From NCBI RefSeq assembly GCF_000832125.1, contig NZ_JPRK01000013.1, forward strand, positions 236,919 through 300,918: DNA of 64,000 bases, given 5' to 3'. This stretch comes from Flavobacterium hibernum (lineage in GTDB: Bacteria; Bacteroidota; Bacteroidia; Flavobacteriales; Flavobacteriaceae). Below the pieces are notes generated by a model. That model was given only the letters and a program-made list of their open reading frames with translations. It was not told the origin of the DNA and ran no database searches. Shown one piece after another: positions 17,807 through 26,699 of this stretch (the first letter of the stretch is position 1; the number at the start of each line of letters is the position of its first letter). The position numbers and the translations under genes are program-made.

Positions 17807-18727
17807 TTAAATACTATTAAGCCTTATCGATAGACTTTTTAAATCTTGTTCGAGAGAGCGAACCGTCGCCTGCAATTCGTTGAGCATATTGGCTCTGGAC
17901 GATAAATCATCTGCGGTATAAATTCCGCCATCATAAAAGAAAAGCTTTTCGGTTTCAGTATCTATTTTTCCATCAAAATTGTATTGAAGCCATCTGTTTT
18001 TAATGCTTTCCTGTAGATCATTTTTCCCCGAATTACTAAATTCTTTATCGTTTAGAATGGTCCATATTGCGTTAGGATAGGCTCCGTTAGCATTGTCATT
18101 GAACCAAATATTTCTAAGCAGATTTCGTTGTAGTTTTAATTCAATTTTTTTTCCTTTAGGCGAAATCGTCAGCGCTCCTAATCCTGCGCTTAATAATCCG
18201 CCGCTTACACCCACAATATTACTAGAATTATTGTTTTTTATTAAAACAGTCGCCACAGTGGTTAATGCGCCAATCGTTACCGAAGCTACCGTAAGATTTT
18301 TAGTTTTTTTGTTATTGATGTCGGTAACAAAATTGGCTAGTTTGTCGATGCGTTCGCCATTGCAGTCTAATTCAGATGCTAGTGCATTTATTTCGATACT
18401 CGTAAGAATTAAGCGATCGGTAATTTTTTGTTTTAAAACCAGCCTTTTTAAAGTGTCTTTTTTTGTCAGGAGATATTCTGCCAAATAAGTTTCAATGCCA
18501 ATAGCCTTGCTGATTAAAATATCATGCTTAGATAAATTAGCATGTAATATGCTGTCTTGTTTGGGTATTTTGTTTGGAGATGTTTCGAGTTTAGAATAAT
18601 CATATTCTATTGTAGGCTGGCAGTAATTGCTAGTCAGATAATCAATTTTCGGACTATTGAGAACAGTCGAGCACGAAGAGATAAAAATAAATATAAGTGA
18701 TACAATAAATATTTTAAGCTGTTTCAT
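17807..18727 (-). CDS. Hypothetical lipoprotein with hydrophobic pair
   Basis: A 306-residue protein with a lipobox (FISSC). The middle holds two hydrophobic, glycine-rich stretches (TVASVTIGALTTVATVL; GVSGGLLSAGLGALTI), suggestive of membrane insertion or a glycine-zipper hairpin. The C-terminus is a predicted coiled coil (RANMLNELQATVRSLEQDL). I recognise no family. It could be an envelope structural or pore-related protein, but no function can be given. It stands alone, divergent from the DUF1826-like gene. Confidence 0.75.
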   Translation of the reverse strand: MKQLKIFIVSLIFIFISSCSTVLNSPKIDYLTSNYCQPTIEYDYSKLETSPNKIPKQDSILHANLSKHDILISKAIGIETYLAEYLLTKKDTLKRLVLKQKITDRLILTSIEINALASELDCNGERIDKLANFVTDINNKKTKNLTVASVTIGALTTVATVLIKNNNSSNIVGVSGGLLSAGLGALTISPKGKKIELKLQRNLLRNIWFNDNANGAYPNAIWTILNDKEFSNSGKNDLQESIKNRWLQYNFDGKIDTETEKLFFYDGGIYTADDLSSRANMLNELQATVRSLEQDLKSLSIRLNSI

Positions 18728-18876
18728 ATTGATTTTGTTTACTGTTAAAAATACGAATTAACTTTTTATGGCTATTCGTAAAATTAAATAAAAGTTTATA
18801 GCCGTAAAATGCCGTAACCAACTACTATTACATAATTTTGTAATGCATGAAATAACAAGCTTTTTAATAGTATACA

Positions 18877-19575
18877 ATGAACAATATATTTTCTAACAAC
18901 AGCCAAATAGGAGTAGTGTCTACTTTTGCTGATCTTGTGCATACCAATTTCAAAGAAAAAATGAATGCGTTGTGCTGGTACAGAAATCTAGAGGGCGATT
19001 TTAACGAGATTGTAACCCAACTACGTTTAGAAGAAAATATAACCGAAGTTTCTGCCAAAGATTTACTCGCGCTACAACTCTCTGAAAAAGGAAATATAGC
19101 AAGAGAAATAATCTTAAACGATTTACAATTACTGACAGATTTTGGTGCTTCGCCCTCGCTTAATTTACTAAAGTGTTACGAACGCGATGACGAATTTGAT
19201 TTTATATCGACAGATGTATATTCGTTTCATGTAGATCGTTCGCCCATTGCGACAGATACTTATTTGTGTACTTATCACGGAGCGGCAAGCGATATTGTAT
19301 CGAATGCGCAAGCCGAACAAAAAATCCTGATTCCAGAAATCCGAGCCAAGCTCAAAGAACTTAACGACGGAACAGAAGAAGAATTTGAAGACTTTTTGAA
19401 AGAAAATTATTTTGATTTGCATTATCAATTACATCAAGATGCAGAACCTGTTAATTTAGGATTAGGACATCTTTGGCGACTGGCTGTAGATCATCCAAAA
19501 CAAGAAGTACTGCCTTGTATTCATAGAGCGCCAATAGAAAATGAAGGAGAATATCGATTGTTGCTAATTTGTTGA
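18877..19575 (+). CDS. DUF1826-like protein
   Basis: A 232-residue cytoplasmic protein. The central FHVDRSPIATDTYLCTYHGA and the later EPVNLGLGHLWRLAVDHPKQEVLPCIHRAP have the layout of DUF1826, whose members are found beside metal-homeostasis genes; an HxD and later His residues look like a cupin/2-oxoglutarate-oxygenase metal site, which is inference. A 12-bp repeat (TTGTTGAGAGAA, about three copies, 19569-19603) overlaps the stop codon. The MEDS gene follows 110 nt later. Confidence 0.65.
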   Translation: MNNIFSNNSQIGVVSTFADLVHTNFKEKMNALCWYRNLEGDFNEIVTQLRLEENITEVSAKDLLALQLSEKGNIAREIILNDLQLLTDFGASPSLNLLKCYERDDEFDFISTDVYSFHVDRSPIATDTYLCTYHGAASDIVSNAQAEQKILIPEIRAKLKELNDGTEEEFEDFLKENYFDLHYQLHQDAEPVNLGLGHLWRLAVDHPKQEVLPCIHRAPIENEGEYRLLLIC

Positions 19576-19685
19576 GAGAATTGTTGAGAGAATTGTTGAG
19601 ATAATCAAGCAGGAGCAACAAGGAATGTGCATTGAAAATTTTTTTACAAAGTTGTTCAAGAATACTAATTATGTATCTTTGATGT

Positions 19686-20324
19686 ATGAACAAACAGACA
19701 CCTTTTTCGGTATGTGGAGAATCATTGTCGGCTCCAATGCACATTTGCGGTTTTTTCGATTCGAGAGAACAGCAATATGATGTAATTATTCCTTATATTT
19801 TAGAGGGCTTGGATGCGAATGATAAAGTAATTAATATCCTTGAAGGAAACCGTCATGGCGAACATTGTCGTTGTCTGGCCGATAATGGAATATCTATTAC
19901 CGAAAAACTAGTGAGCGGTCAATTAGAAGTTCTTGCTTCTGAAAACACCTACATTGAAGGTGGTAAGTTTGCTGCCGATAAAATGTATGCTATGCTCGAA
20001 AATACTTTATTATCAGCTTCAAGAGCCGGTTACGAAAGTGTTAGAGCGTGCGGAGATATGGTATGGGCACTTAAAAACTTACCAGGAACCGATGAACTTT
20101 TAGAATATGAGGCTAAACTGAATTTACTCACGCCACAACATGCCGTTTCATTAATTTGTATGTACGATATTAATAGTTTCAGCCAAAACACACTTACAGA
20201 TATATTGCTTACACATCCTTACGTGATTAAAGACGGAAAGATTAGCAAAAATCAACATTATGTAGAGCCTTTGGAATTGCTTTCGAGTATTTCGAATTCT
20301 CGATCAGGTGCGCTTAAATCCTAA
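19686..20324 (+). CDS. MEDS-domain (DcmR-like sensory) protein
   Basis: A 212-residue protein matching the MEDS (methanogen/methylotroph DcmR sensory) domain: an early HICGFFDSREQQYDVIIPYILEGL segment, an internal GGKFAADKMYAMLENTLLSASRAGY block and a late LICMYDINSFSQNTLTDIL strand-helix. These domains are small signal-binding modules, usually fused to kinases or regulators; here it stands alone with no effector domain. Its stop is followed by a strong terminator (20371). Confidence 0.85.
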   Translation: MNKQTPFSVCGESLSAPMHICGFFDSREQQYDVIIPYILEGLDANDKVINILEGNRHGEHCRCLADNGISITEKLVSGQLEVLASENTYIEGGKFAADKMYAMLENTLLSASRAGYESVRACGDMVWALKNLPGTDELLEYEAKLNLLTPQHAVSLICMYDINSFSQNTLTDILLTHPYVIKDGKISKNQHYVEPLELLSSISNSRSGALKS

Positions 20325-20370
20325 TTTTTTTTTATTCCTTTTGCTTAATCACACTAAAAGTTATAAAAAA

Positions 20371-20399
20371 AGCCCATTTCGTAAGAAATGGGCTTTTTA
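20371..20399 (+). terminator. Intrinsic terminator after the MEDS gene
   Basis: AGCCCATTTC, GTAA loop, GAAATGGGCT, then TTTTT, with an A run upstream. The same stem core (CCCATTTC-GTAA-GAAATGGG) recurs in the terminator at 52891. Confidence 0.92.
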
Positions 20400-20524
20400 T
20401 TTTCGGACTGTAGATGAAGTAGTTTATTCTATCGCTTATAAATGCGTAACGATAGCGTGGAAATTCTTTCCGTGCCCGCTTCTATATTAATAAAAAACGG
20501 TTAAGATATACTTTGCGGGCATGG

Positions 20525-21904
20525 TTACACCTCTGCGCTTTCAAAAATTTCATTTCCATTAATTATTTCTTGAATTTCAAGAATACTATTAATTTTGAAG
20601 TTTCGAATTTTTCCTTCTCTTAGAAGACAATTTGTTTTCAATATTATTTCAACATTTTGATCTTCAAAAATTGTTTTAGGTAAAGTATTGTCAGGAATTA
20701 TTTCGCCAGGTGAATGAATAAATATACTGCCATTGTCATTATAGTTGTAGTTTACAAATTCTTGGTTTCCATCTGTAATCCAGGAATTTAAGTTTTTATA
20801 TAAATCTTTAAATTTTTTTAAATCTTTAATATAAATGAATAAATCAATAATTTTTATTAATCTCGTGGTAATGTTATTATAGGTGTCTTTATATCTGATA
20901 TAATAGTAACTGTTTGGGGCAAATTTACAATCGAAGGTTTTTAACTTAAACCCACGTGAGTTATAATCTGGAAACTTTTTTCCAAATATTTGAGTTTCGG
21001 TTTTTACGCTAAAAGTATCATTAATTGTTATTGCAGATTTTTTTTGTGTTATATAATCAAAATAATTCATTTGATAGAAATAATGCTTAAACAATATTGC
21101 TTTGGAGTGACCAAGAGTTCTTGATATTTTTGTGGAACTACCTTCTAATGTAAAAGAATTTATTGATGGTAATATTGGCAAGTTGAAAAAAGAATTTTTC
21201 TCGACTGATTCTACAATATCTGACAATAAATCTTTTTCCGGAAATAAATCATGAGTATTTTTAACCTCATATAAAGTTTCGCTTGGAAGATATAATTCTG
21301 AAAAAGTTTTGGAGTTTGAATTGTACCATTTGCATTTTAAGTCTATTAATGGCAATCCTGATTTTTCAGAAAATTTATTTTTTTCATCAGAAAATTTAAA
21401 GCCAATTATAGTCATGATTGGAGGTAAAAATTCTAAATGATTCGTTTCCATTAATTCACCATTTTCCTTTGTTCGGTTAACTTTTACTTTATTTAATTCT
21501 ATATCTACACTTTTTAAAACAACTTTTCTATTAATGTATGATTGCTTAATTAAATTTTCATAATTTTTACTAGTTAGTTCCTTGTTTTTTTCCTCTAGTT
21601 GTGATTTGAAATTAAATTCAAAAAGGAATTTTTGATCTATTATTGAGAAAAAGATTTTGTTTACAAGATTGCTATTAATCCACTTATCTGTGAATTTTCC
21701 CTCTTTAGAATTATAGTAAATGCAGTTTAATTGTTGTCCAATATCGATACCAGTTTCTTTGTCAAATGATTTTTCTTTGATTTCTTTTATAACTAATACA
21801 GGTGACGAATAGTCGGAATATGCTGTGATTTTAATATTAGTTAGTTTGTTAATGTAGGGATGTGTTTTGAAAACAATTAGTTCACCTTGTTTAAATTCTG
21901 ACAT
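20525..21904 (-). CDS. Hypothetical protein divergent from the reverse transcriptase
   Basis: A 459-residue, AT-rich protein with no signal peptide, membrane segment or motif I recognise. It is Lys/Asn/Ile-rich. The first 100 residues (GELIVFKTHPYINKLTNIKIT; SPVLVIKEIKEKSFD) look like an SH3-like or beta-barrel domain repeated around residues 150-230 (MTIIGFKFSDEKNKF, LKCKWYNSNSKTFSELYLPSE) and at the C-terminus. It starts 417 nt from the RT start, on the opposite strand. Base composition suggests the same acquired island. An inverted repeat (TGCCCGC at 20473-20479, GCGGGCA at 20515-20521) lies just after its stop. Confidence 0.7.
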   Translation of the reverse strand: MSEFKQGELIVFKTHPYINKLTNIKITAYSDYSSPVLVIKEIKEKSFDKETGIDIGQQLNCIYYNSKEGKFTDKWINSNLVNKIFFSIIDQKFLFEFNFKSQLEEKNKELTSKNYENLIKQSYINRKVVLKSVDIELNKVKVNRTKENGELMETNHLEFLPPIMTIIGFKFSDEKNKFSEKSGLPLIDLKCKWYNSNSKTFSELYLPSETLYEVKNTHDLFPEKDLLSDIVESVEKNSFFNLPILPSINSFTLEGSSTKISRTLGHSKAILFKHYFYQMNYFDYITQKKSAITINDTFSVKTETQIFGKKFPDYNSRGFKLKTFDCKFAPNSYYYIRYKDTYNNITTRLIKIIDLFIYIKDLKKFKDLYKNLNSWITDGNQEFVNYNYNDNGSIFIHSPGEIIPDNTLPKTIFEDQNVEIILKTNCLLREGKIRNFKINSILEIQEIINGNEIFESAEV

Positions 21905-21951
21905 AATTTCTTTTTAGTTAGGATAGATGTCGAATATATGAATTTTAATGT

Positions 21952-22280
21952 TAAATTTGAAAAGAATCTGCGTGATGAGTAAAATTACAGCTGTGTGGAT
22001 CGCAAAATAGAATTTATTCTATTTTACTATTATACAAAAAGGTATATTAGGAAATGAGATTTATCAACGGTTGGGCTGTTTAGCTTTAAACTACCCTCCA
22101 ATAGAAGGATAATTATTTCTATTAGTACTATACTTGGTTCATTCGTTACAAGCGATACAAACAAAGTTAATACAATTATTAGATATTCCATATACAATCT
22201 TTTATATTTACTCACATAACCAATGACTCAGTAATTGGGTACCGATCCAACTCACAAATTGAGAGTTATGTAATTTTTTT
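21952..22280 (+). ncRNA. Putative structured RNA upstream of the reverse transcriptase
   Basis: No protein-coding gene on the plus strand explains this AT-rich gap. A -7-like TAAATTTG (21952-21959) could start a transcript near 21966. Visible foldings: AAAATAGAAT/ATTCTATTTT (22004-22025); an imperfect hairpin near 22069-22113 around GTTTA-GCTT-TAAAC; a multibranch unit closed by ACATAAC (22214-22220) and GTTATGT (22265-22271), holding CCAAT/ATTGG and CTCA/TGAG hairpins. A T run (22274-22280) ends it 40 nt before the RT start. The position and size (about 300 nt) match ncRNAs of DRT2-like systems. The RNA is inferred, not shown. Confidence 0.5.
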
Positions 22281-22320
22281 AACGTTATTGCTGATCGCAG
22301 ATTCTTTTTTAATTTGACTT

Positions 22321-23940
22321 ATGAATAAACCTATTTGGCTCAAAGAAAAAGGATATATACATTTATCTCCATCCTTAGAATTAGGAAATAATTGGCATAA
22401 AACTGTAAAAAAAATTACCGACAAAAAGTATATAGAAAAATATGCATTTTATCCATTAATTCATACTATCATTTCTGATAGAAAATTTAAAAAAGGAAAT
22501 TTAAAAAAATTTACTACAGACAAAAGAAGCCATACACATTACAGAACTAAAACTTTGCACCCGGTTAAAAATTCAAAAAATCGACCATTACATTATGCTA
22601 GTCATATGGACGCTTTGATCTATGGCTATTATGCTGATATTTTAAGAGAAAAATATGAGAATCTTTTAGTGAAAGAACCTCTACAGGATGAAGCTGTTAT
22701 TGCGTATAGAAAAATTGAAACCTTTAAGGGGTCAGGAATAGGTAAATCTAATATTCATTTTGCAAAAGAATGTTTTGAAGAAATTAAAAATAGAGCGCAA
22801 AATGATAATGAAGTTGCGGTATTAGCAATTGATTTAAAAAGTTTTTTTTCTACATTAGATCATAAGATTTTAAAAGAGCAATGGAGCAAAGTTTTAAATC
22901 AGAATGATCAGATTCCTGAGGATCATTATAAAGTGTTTAAAGCTTGTACCAATTTTAAATATGTACTTTTAGATGATTTGCGTATTAAAAGAAATAAGAA
23001 TGGAAGAAAAGCTCCTTATAATGAAAGTAAATTAGCACAGATTAGAAAGACAAAAGGTTTTAGATGTTTTTTTGATTCTAATGAAGATTTTAGAACATAT
23101 ATTAAAGAAGGGAAATTACCTATCTACTCAAATCCTTTTTCTAAAAAATTAGAAAATGGAAAAACTGTCAAGAACGGAATACCGCAAGGTCTGCCAATTA
23201 GTGCAGTTTTAGCCAATCTTTACCTTTTTGATTTTGATTTAGATATTGTTAATCGTTGGGTTAAGCCTCATAACGCTTATTATAGAAGATATTCAGATGA
23301 TATATTTATTGTATGTGATAAGAATTTATGCGATGAAATTGAAAAGGATATAAACAATCTAATCAAAAAGTATGAAATTAAGATAAGTACGGAAAAAACC
23401 GAAAAATTTGTTTTCAGAAATATTAAAAAAAATGACAATATAAGATTAGAGTGCTTTAGAATTATTGAAGATTCAAAAGAAGTTGCCTCGGCAATGACGT
23501 ATTTAGGTTTTGAGTTCAGAGGTTTTCATACAGGAATAAAATCAACAAATCTAGCAAAATACTATAGGAAGATAATTTCTACTGTTAAAAGGAAAAGTAA
23601 AAGAACTTTAAAGTTAATGGAAGAAAATCCAAATGCCAAGAAAACTATTTTTAAAAACCAGCTTAGAAAAATTTATAATCTTCCAGTAAAATTTACAGAT
23701 GGGGATTTAACTGAAAAGAAAATAAATAGAAAAATGAGGTACAATCTTGTTTTAAATGAGAGAGGATTTTATGAATTTAAATTTAGTGCGCGAAATAATA
23801 AAAAGCAAGCTAATTATCATAGCTATATAAAACGCTGTTGCTATGAATTTCAGACAAATTCTTTTCAAAAGCAGATTAAAAAAAGTAAAAATATAGCTTA
23901 TTCAGCTATACATAAATATTTAAATGAAAATAGTTATTAA
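22321..23940 (+). CDS. Reverse transcriptase of the DRT/unknown-group class (DRT2-like)
   Basis: A 539-residue reverse transcriptase. The palm motifs are complete: motif A with Asp171 (AIDLKSFFSTLD), motif B GIPQGLPIS (286-294), motif C YSDD (324-327) and a TYLGFEFRG grip segment near residue 395. The N-terminal GYIHLSPSLE and RPLHYASHMDALI blocks, and the lack of a group II maturase or retron X/VTG features, point to the antiphage DRT (unknown group) RTs; the start and upstream RNA-like region most resemble DRT2. The subtype is inference from memory. It probably makes cDNA from the upstream RNA in phage defence. It is strongly AT-rich, a sign of transfer. Confidence 0.93.
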   Translation: MNKPIWLKEKGYIHLSPSLELGNNWHKTVKKITDKKYIEKYAFYPLIHTIISDRKFKKGNLKKFTTDKRSHTHYRTKTLHPVKNSKNRPLHYASHMDALIYGYYADILREKYENLLVKEPLQDEAVIAYRKIETFKGSGIGKSNIHFAKECFEEIKNRAQNDNEVAVLAIDLKSFFSTLDHKILKEQWSKVLNQNDQIPEDHYKVFKACTNFKYVLLDDLRIKRNKNGRKAPYNESKLAQIRKTKGFRCFFDSNEDFRTYIKEGKLPIYSNPFSKKLENGKTVKNGIPQGLPISAVLANLYLFDFDLDIVNRWVKPHNAYYRRYSDDIFIVCDKNLCDEIEKDINNLIKKYEIKISTEKTEKFVFRNIKKNDNIRLECFRIIEDSKEVASAMTYLGFEFRGFHTGIKSTNLAKYYRKIISTVKRKSKRTLKLMEENPNAKKTIFKNQLRKIYNLPVKFTDGDLTEKKINRKMRYNLVLNERGFYEFKFSARNNKKQANYHSYIKRCCYEFQTNSFQKQIKKSKNIAYSAIHKYLNENSY

Positions 23941-23960
23941 ATATAAGTTACTTAGAATTG

Positions 23961-24047
23961 ATGGAAAAGAGAAAATGTGTAATTCCTTTAGTGTTGATTA
24001 CAATTTCTATTGTATTATTAATCTGGATATTGTTTTATGGAAACTAA
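23961..24047 (+). CDS. 28-residue single-pass membrane peptide behind the RT
   Basis: An ATG 21 nt after the RT stop opens a 28-codon frame. A basic start (MEKRK) is followed by one hydrophobic stretch of about 20 residues (VIPLVLITISIVLLIWILF) and a short YGN end. The layout is that of small membrane toxins or phage-shock peptides. A strong terminator follows 40 nt later, so it would be in the RT transcript. The frame is short and could be chance, but hydrophobicity and position argue for it. Confidence 0.45.
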   Translation: MEKRKCVIPLVLITISIVLLIWILFYGN

Positions 24048-24085
24048 CTTATTAAAACTTTTCTGTCTTCAAACAAATAATACAC

Positions 24086-24128
24086 CAAAGAAAAAAAAGA
24101 GACTTTTAAAGTCTCTTTTTTTTCTTTG
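24086..24128. terminator. Long symmetric terminator after the RT unit
   Basis: A near-perfect 43-bp palindrome: A-rich arm, GAGACTTT, one central T, AAAGTCTC, T-rich arm, with outer CAAAG and CTTTG also complementary. It works in both directions and marks the end of the RT unit. Confidence 0.9.
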
Positions 24129-24151
24129 AAATAATATATTTTTATAAAAGT

Positions 24152-24265
24152 CTATTTATCTTTTAATAATTTCTCCAAAACCTCAATCTTCTCATCTTTA
24201 GCTTTCAAAAGTTCTGCATTTAATCTTTTAATTTCTTCTAAAGCTTCTAACCACTTTTCCCTCGC
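24152..24265 (-). pseudogene. Remnant: coiled-coil C-terminus of an XRE-type regulator
   Basis: The minus strand reads REKWLEALEEIKRLNAELLK followed by a heptad-rich EKIEVLEKLLKDK and a stop. This is the kind of C-terminal coiled coil carried by flavobacterial XRE/HTH proteins (compare 49197-49490). No start codon or HTH domain precedes it; the frame runs into a GC-rich CTAGCGCTAGCG spacer repeat. I read it as the leftover end of a deleted gene. Confidence 0.5.
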
Positions 24266-24351
24266 TAGCGCTAGCGTCCCGCTCGTGAGCACAATATTTT
24301 TAAAGTTCAATAATTTACGAACAGGATGCTTGCGTTATCACGGGGAAGTTT

Positions 24352-25068
24352 TTATTCGAGATATACTAAATCTCCGGATTTATCTTTTCCAAAAACTTTA
24401 TCCTTATCTTCGGCTTTGATAATATAGAAGTACCCTTTGAAATGCTCGTTCTTTGTATCTATTCTGTCAATCTTTTTATTGTTTTCATCTACTTCAAGAT
24501 ACACCACATTTTCTTCCTTATCAAAAACAAGACTATATCTAATGATTCTGTCTTTTAAATGCCAAGTGTAGATGTCAAAATTATTTGCAAAGAAAGTATT
24601 TTCGCTTTTTTTTGATTTTCCGTATTTTTTATCTAAAATAGCAATTAAATCTTTAGATTGCTTCAAGTCTGTTTTATCCATCATTGCATGAATAAGTATT
24701 ATCTTCCCGTTTAAATCCGTCGCAAGATTAATAGCATTAAATTCGAATTCACAAAATTTAGCCATAGTATCTCTGCTAGAATAGCTTCGTTGTCTGTAAT
24801 CAATTCGGACTTTTTTATTACCGTCATATGTTATTTCTGAAACTGTATCAACTTCTATAAGCTCATTTTTTACCTCGTAATATCCATGATACTTTTTACT
24901 TTTACTACTTTCAGGTAATAAAGTTGATAATTTGGTATTGAAATCAAAATCCTCTAATCTTAAAGATTCTTCACCAAGTGATTTGGCAGTTAGATTTTCC
25001 TGTCCTTTACAATTTGTAAATATTGATGTAAACAATAAAAGTGAGAATAAAATAATATTTTTAGTCAT
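24352..25068 (-). CDS. Hypothetical lipoprotein (cassette member)
   Basis: 238 residues from the ATG at 25068, which begins a signal peptide with lipobox (FTNCKG). A longer in-frame start at 25179 would put 37 non-signal residues in front and overlap the upstream gene. The mature part is a Lys/Asp/Glu-rich alpha/beta protein with no motif I know. It is the last gene behind the PAAR/878-residue module, so an immunity or accessory role is possible. AT-rich like its neighbours. Confidence 0.65.
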   Translation of the reverse strand: MTKNIILFSLLLFTSIFTNCKGQENLTAKSLGEESLRLEDFDFNTKLSTLLPESSKSKKYHGYYEVKNELIEVDTVSEITYDGNKKVRIDYRQRSYSSRDTMAKFCEFEFNAINLATDLNGKIILIHAMMDKTDLKQSKDLIAILDKKYGKSKKSENTFFANNFDIYTWHLKDRIIRYSLVFDKEENVVYLEVDENNKKIDRIDTKNEHFKGYFYIIKAEDKDKVFGKDKSGDLVYLE

Positions 25069-25147
25069 GATGTTTTGTGTTGTATGTTTATAATAATAAA
25101 ATATATTTTTTGCATTTAGGAACTTATTCCTAGCGCTAGCAAGGGAA

Positions 25148-25744
25148 TTAATGACCTTGTTTCTTTTCCAAATATTCATTAGACAAATAAGAAAAAATTA
25201 ATAACGAATAATAAATACTACCTGTTGCCATAAGTATTGAATTTTGTGAAGGATCATAATTATTATGCTGAAAATTATTTTCATCCAAAAAAGCTTTGGT
25301 ATAAGTTAATTTGCGTAGAAAATTTGAAAACACAACACAAAAACCAATAGATACTATATATAGTATAGCTGCTAATCCGGAAAGTCCTAATAATTTATCT
25401 CGTTGTTTTTCGCTTTTATTATAGAATGCAAAACGCATTCTATGAAGAACAAGGACAAAATAAGCAATCATTATCTTGTTATCTTGTAAGGGAAGCATTT
25501 TATTAAACTCATAGGCAAAAAGTGCATATACTAATGCAAAAAACAATATTAAAAGCTTTTTCTGAAAGACAGCCATAAGAACTCCAGAATTAACCATAAT
25601 AAATTCCGAGCAAATTAAAACAGCTAAAGTTTCTACAGTTAAAGGATCAGGATTTATACTAAACCATGCATGCATATACTGATATAATAGATAACCGTTA
25701 AATAAAGTAAATACAAAATTATCTAATAAACACCTTAGTATCAT
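25148..25744 (-). CDS. Hypothetical multi-pass membrane protein (cassette member)
   Basis: 198 residues with about five to six hydrophobic helices (FVFTLFNGYLLYQY; LAVLICSEFIMVNSGVLMAVF; LLILFFALVYALFAY; IMIAYFVLVLH; LAAILYIVSIGFCVVF; SIYYSLLIFSYLS). No family is recognised. It starts 9 nt after the stop of the lipoprotein gene at 25754. A polytopic protein behind a putative toxin is a common immunity layout, but this is inference only. Confidence 0.68.
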   Translation of the reverse strand: MILRCLLDNFVFTLFNGYLLYQYMHAWFSINPDPLTVETLAVLICSEFIMVNSGVLMAVFQKKLLILFFALVYALFAYEFNKMLPLQDNKIMIAYFVLVLHRMRFAFYNKSEKQRDKLLGLSGLAAILYIVSIGFCVVFSNFLRKLTYTKAFLDENNFQHNNYDPSQNSILMATGSIYYSLLIFSYLSNEYLEKKQGH

Positions 25745-25753
25745 TACCTATAT

Positions 25754-26644
25754 TTATCTTATTACCTCTAATTGAGATCCCGGTTTTGGGCGATGAAAAT
25801 ATAGATTATAGGTGGTATTATAATCTGCTTTATCAGTTCTTAACACAGACGTCCCTTTTAATTTGCCATCAATTCTTAACAACGTAATAATTCTACCATT
25901 GCCATAAAATTTAATTTCATAATTTTCAATAGGATATACATCTATAATATTTTTAATATCTGCACTCAAATCATTCAAATCACTTTTAATTTCTTCTTGA
26001 GATAAGAACAAAGCCTCATTTAAATCTTTTTCACTTTTTTCCGTTTTTGATAAAAAGCTTTTTACATCATGAATTTTTAATAAATCTCTAAATTCATTGA
26101 ATTTATTAACCAACTCATTATTTAACTCTTTTTGATTTTCTTTTTTTAAATCTACAGATTCAGACCAACCCTGTAAATTATATGGCACATCTATGTCTAT
26201 TTGAAATGTTTTCACTAATAATGGAGACTCCTTCAAATCTCTTAGATTAATTTCTTTAATCAATTCTACACGATTTTCTCCAGTGTAATCAAGTCCACGT
26301 GGATATTTATATATTTTAACAGCAACATAATTAATTCCTAATCTATCAACTATTTTCTTCCCTTCGTCTGGTAATAAAACAATTTTTATTTCTTGGATAC
26401 CGCTTTTTAGGATATAATTATTAATAGGTAATTCATTGTTTGTTGAACCAGCTTGGTAATCGATTTCTAAAGGCATATCGTTTACATATGTTTCATATGG
26501 ATTTGCAACAGATATTTTTAAAGTGTAAATAGGTTGGTAAGTCATTTTATTAATATTTATTATTTTTTTTTGAGTATCATTTTCTTTTTTTTGGCAACTT
26601 GCTATATTAAATATTAGTAAACCAATTAAAATCATATTTTTCAT
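25754..26644 (-). CDS. Hypothetical lipoprotein (possible immunity protein)
   Basis: 296 residues with signal peptide and lipobox (IASCQKK). The first half is beta-rich (YTLKISVANPYETYVNDMPLEI), followed by a Lys/Glu-rich helical segment (near residues 160-215) and a C-terminal beta segment ending YFHRPKPGSQLEVIR. It follows the 878-residue gene on the same strand after 55 nt. Bacteroidetes T6SS immunity proteins are often periplasmic lipoproteins, which supports but does not prove that role. Confidence 0.65.
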   Translation of the reverse strand: MKNMILIGLLIFNIASCQKKENDTQKKIININKMTYQPIYTLKISVANPYETYVNDMPLEIDYQAGSTNNELPINNYILKSGIQEIKIVLLPDEGKKIVDRLGINYVAVKIYKYPRGLDYTGENRVELIKEINLRDLKESPLLVKTFQIDIDVPYNLQGWSESVDLKKENQKELNNELVNKFNEFRDLLKIHDVKSFLSKTEKSEKDLNEALFLSQEEIKSDLNDLSADIKNIIDVYPIENYEIKFYGNGRIITLLRIDGKLKGTSVLRTDKADYNTTYNLYFHRPKPGSQLEVIR

Positions 26645-26699
26645 TCTTTAAAATGTAAGTAATTAATATTTTTTCTATCCTTATTAACATTTCTTTTTT

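Noticed and set aside
19569..19603. 12-bp tandem repeat at the DUF1826 stop
   Set aside because: Too short to be a CRISPR or regulatory array; likely slippage.
22031..22197. TATACAA direct repeat as borders of a 160-bp cDNA unit
   Set aside because: Short repeat, expected by chance in AT-rich DNA, and 160 is not divisible by three; kept only as a note.
22030..22215. 61-residue hydrophobic frame on the minus strand between the hypothetical gene and the RT
   Set aside because: It lies in the structured RNA candidate; may be a side effect of stop-free sequence. Not excluded as a small membrane protein.
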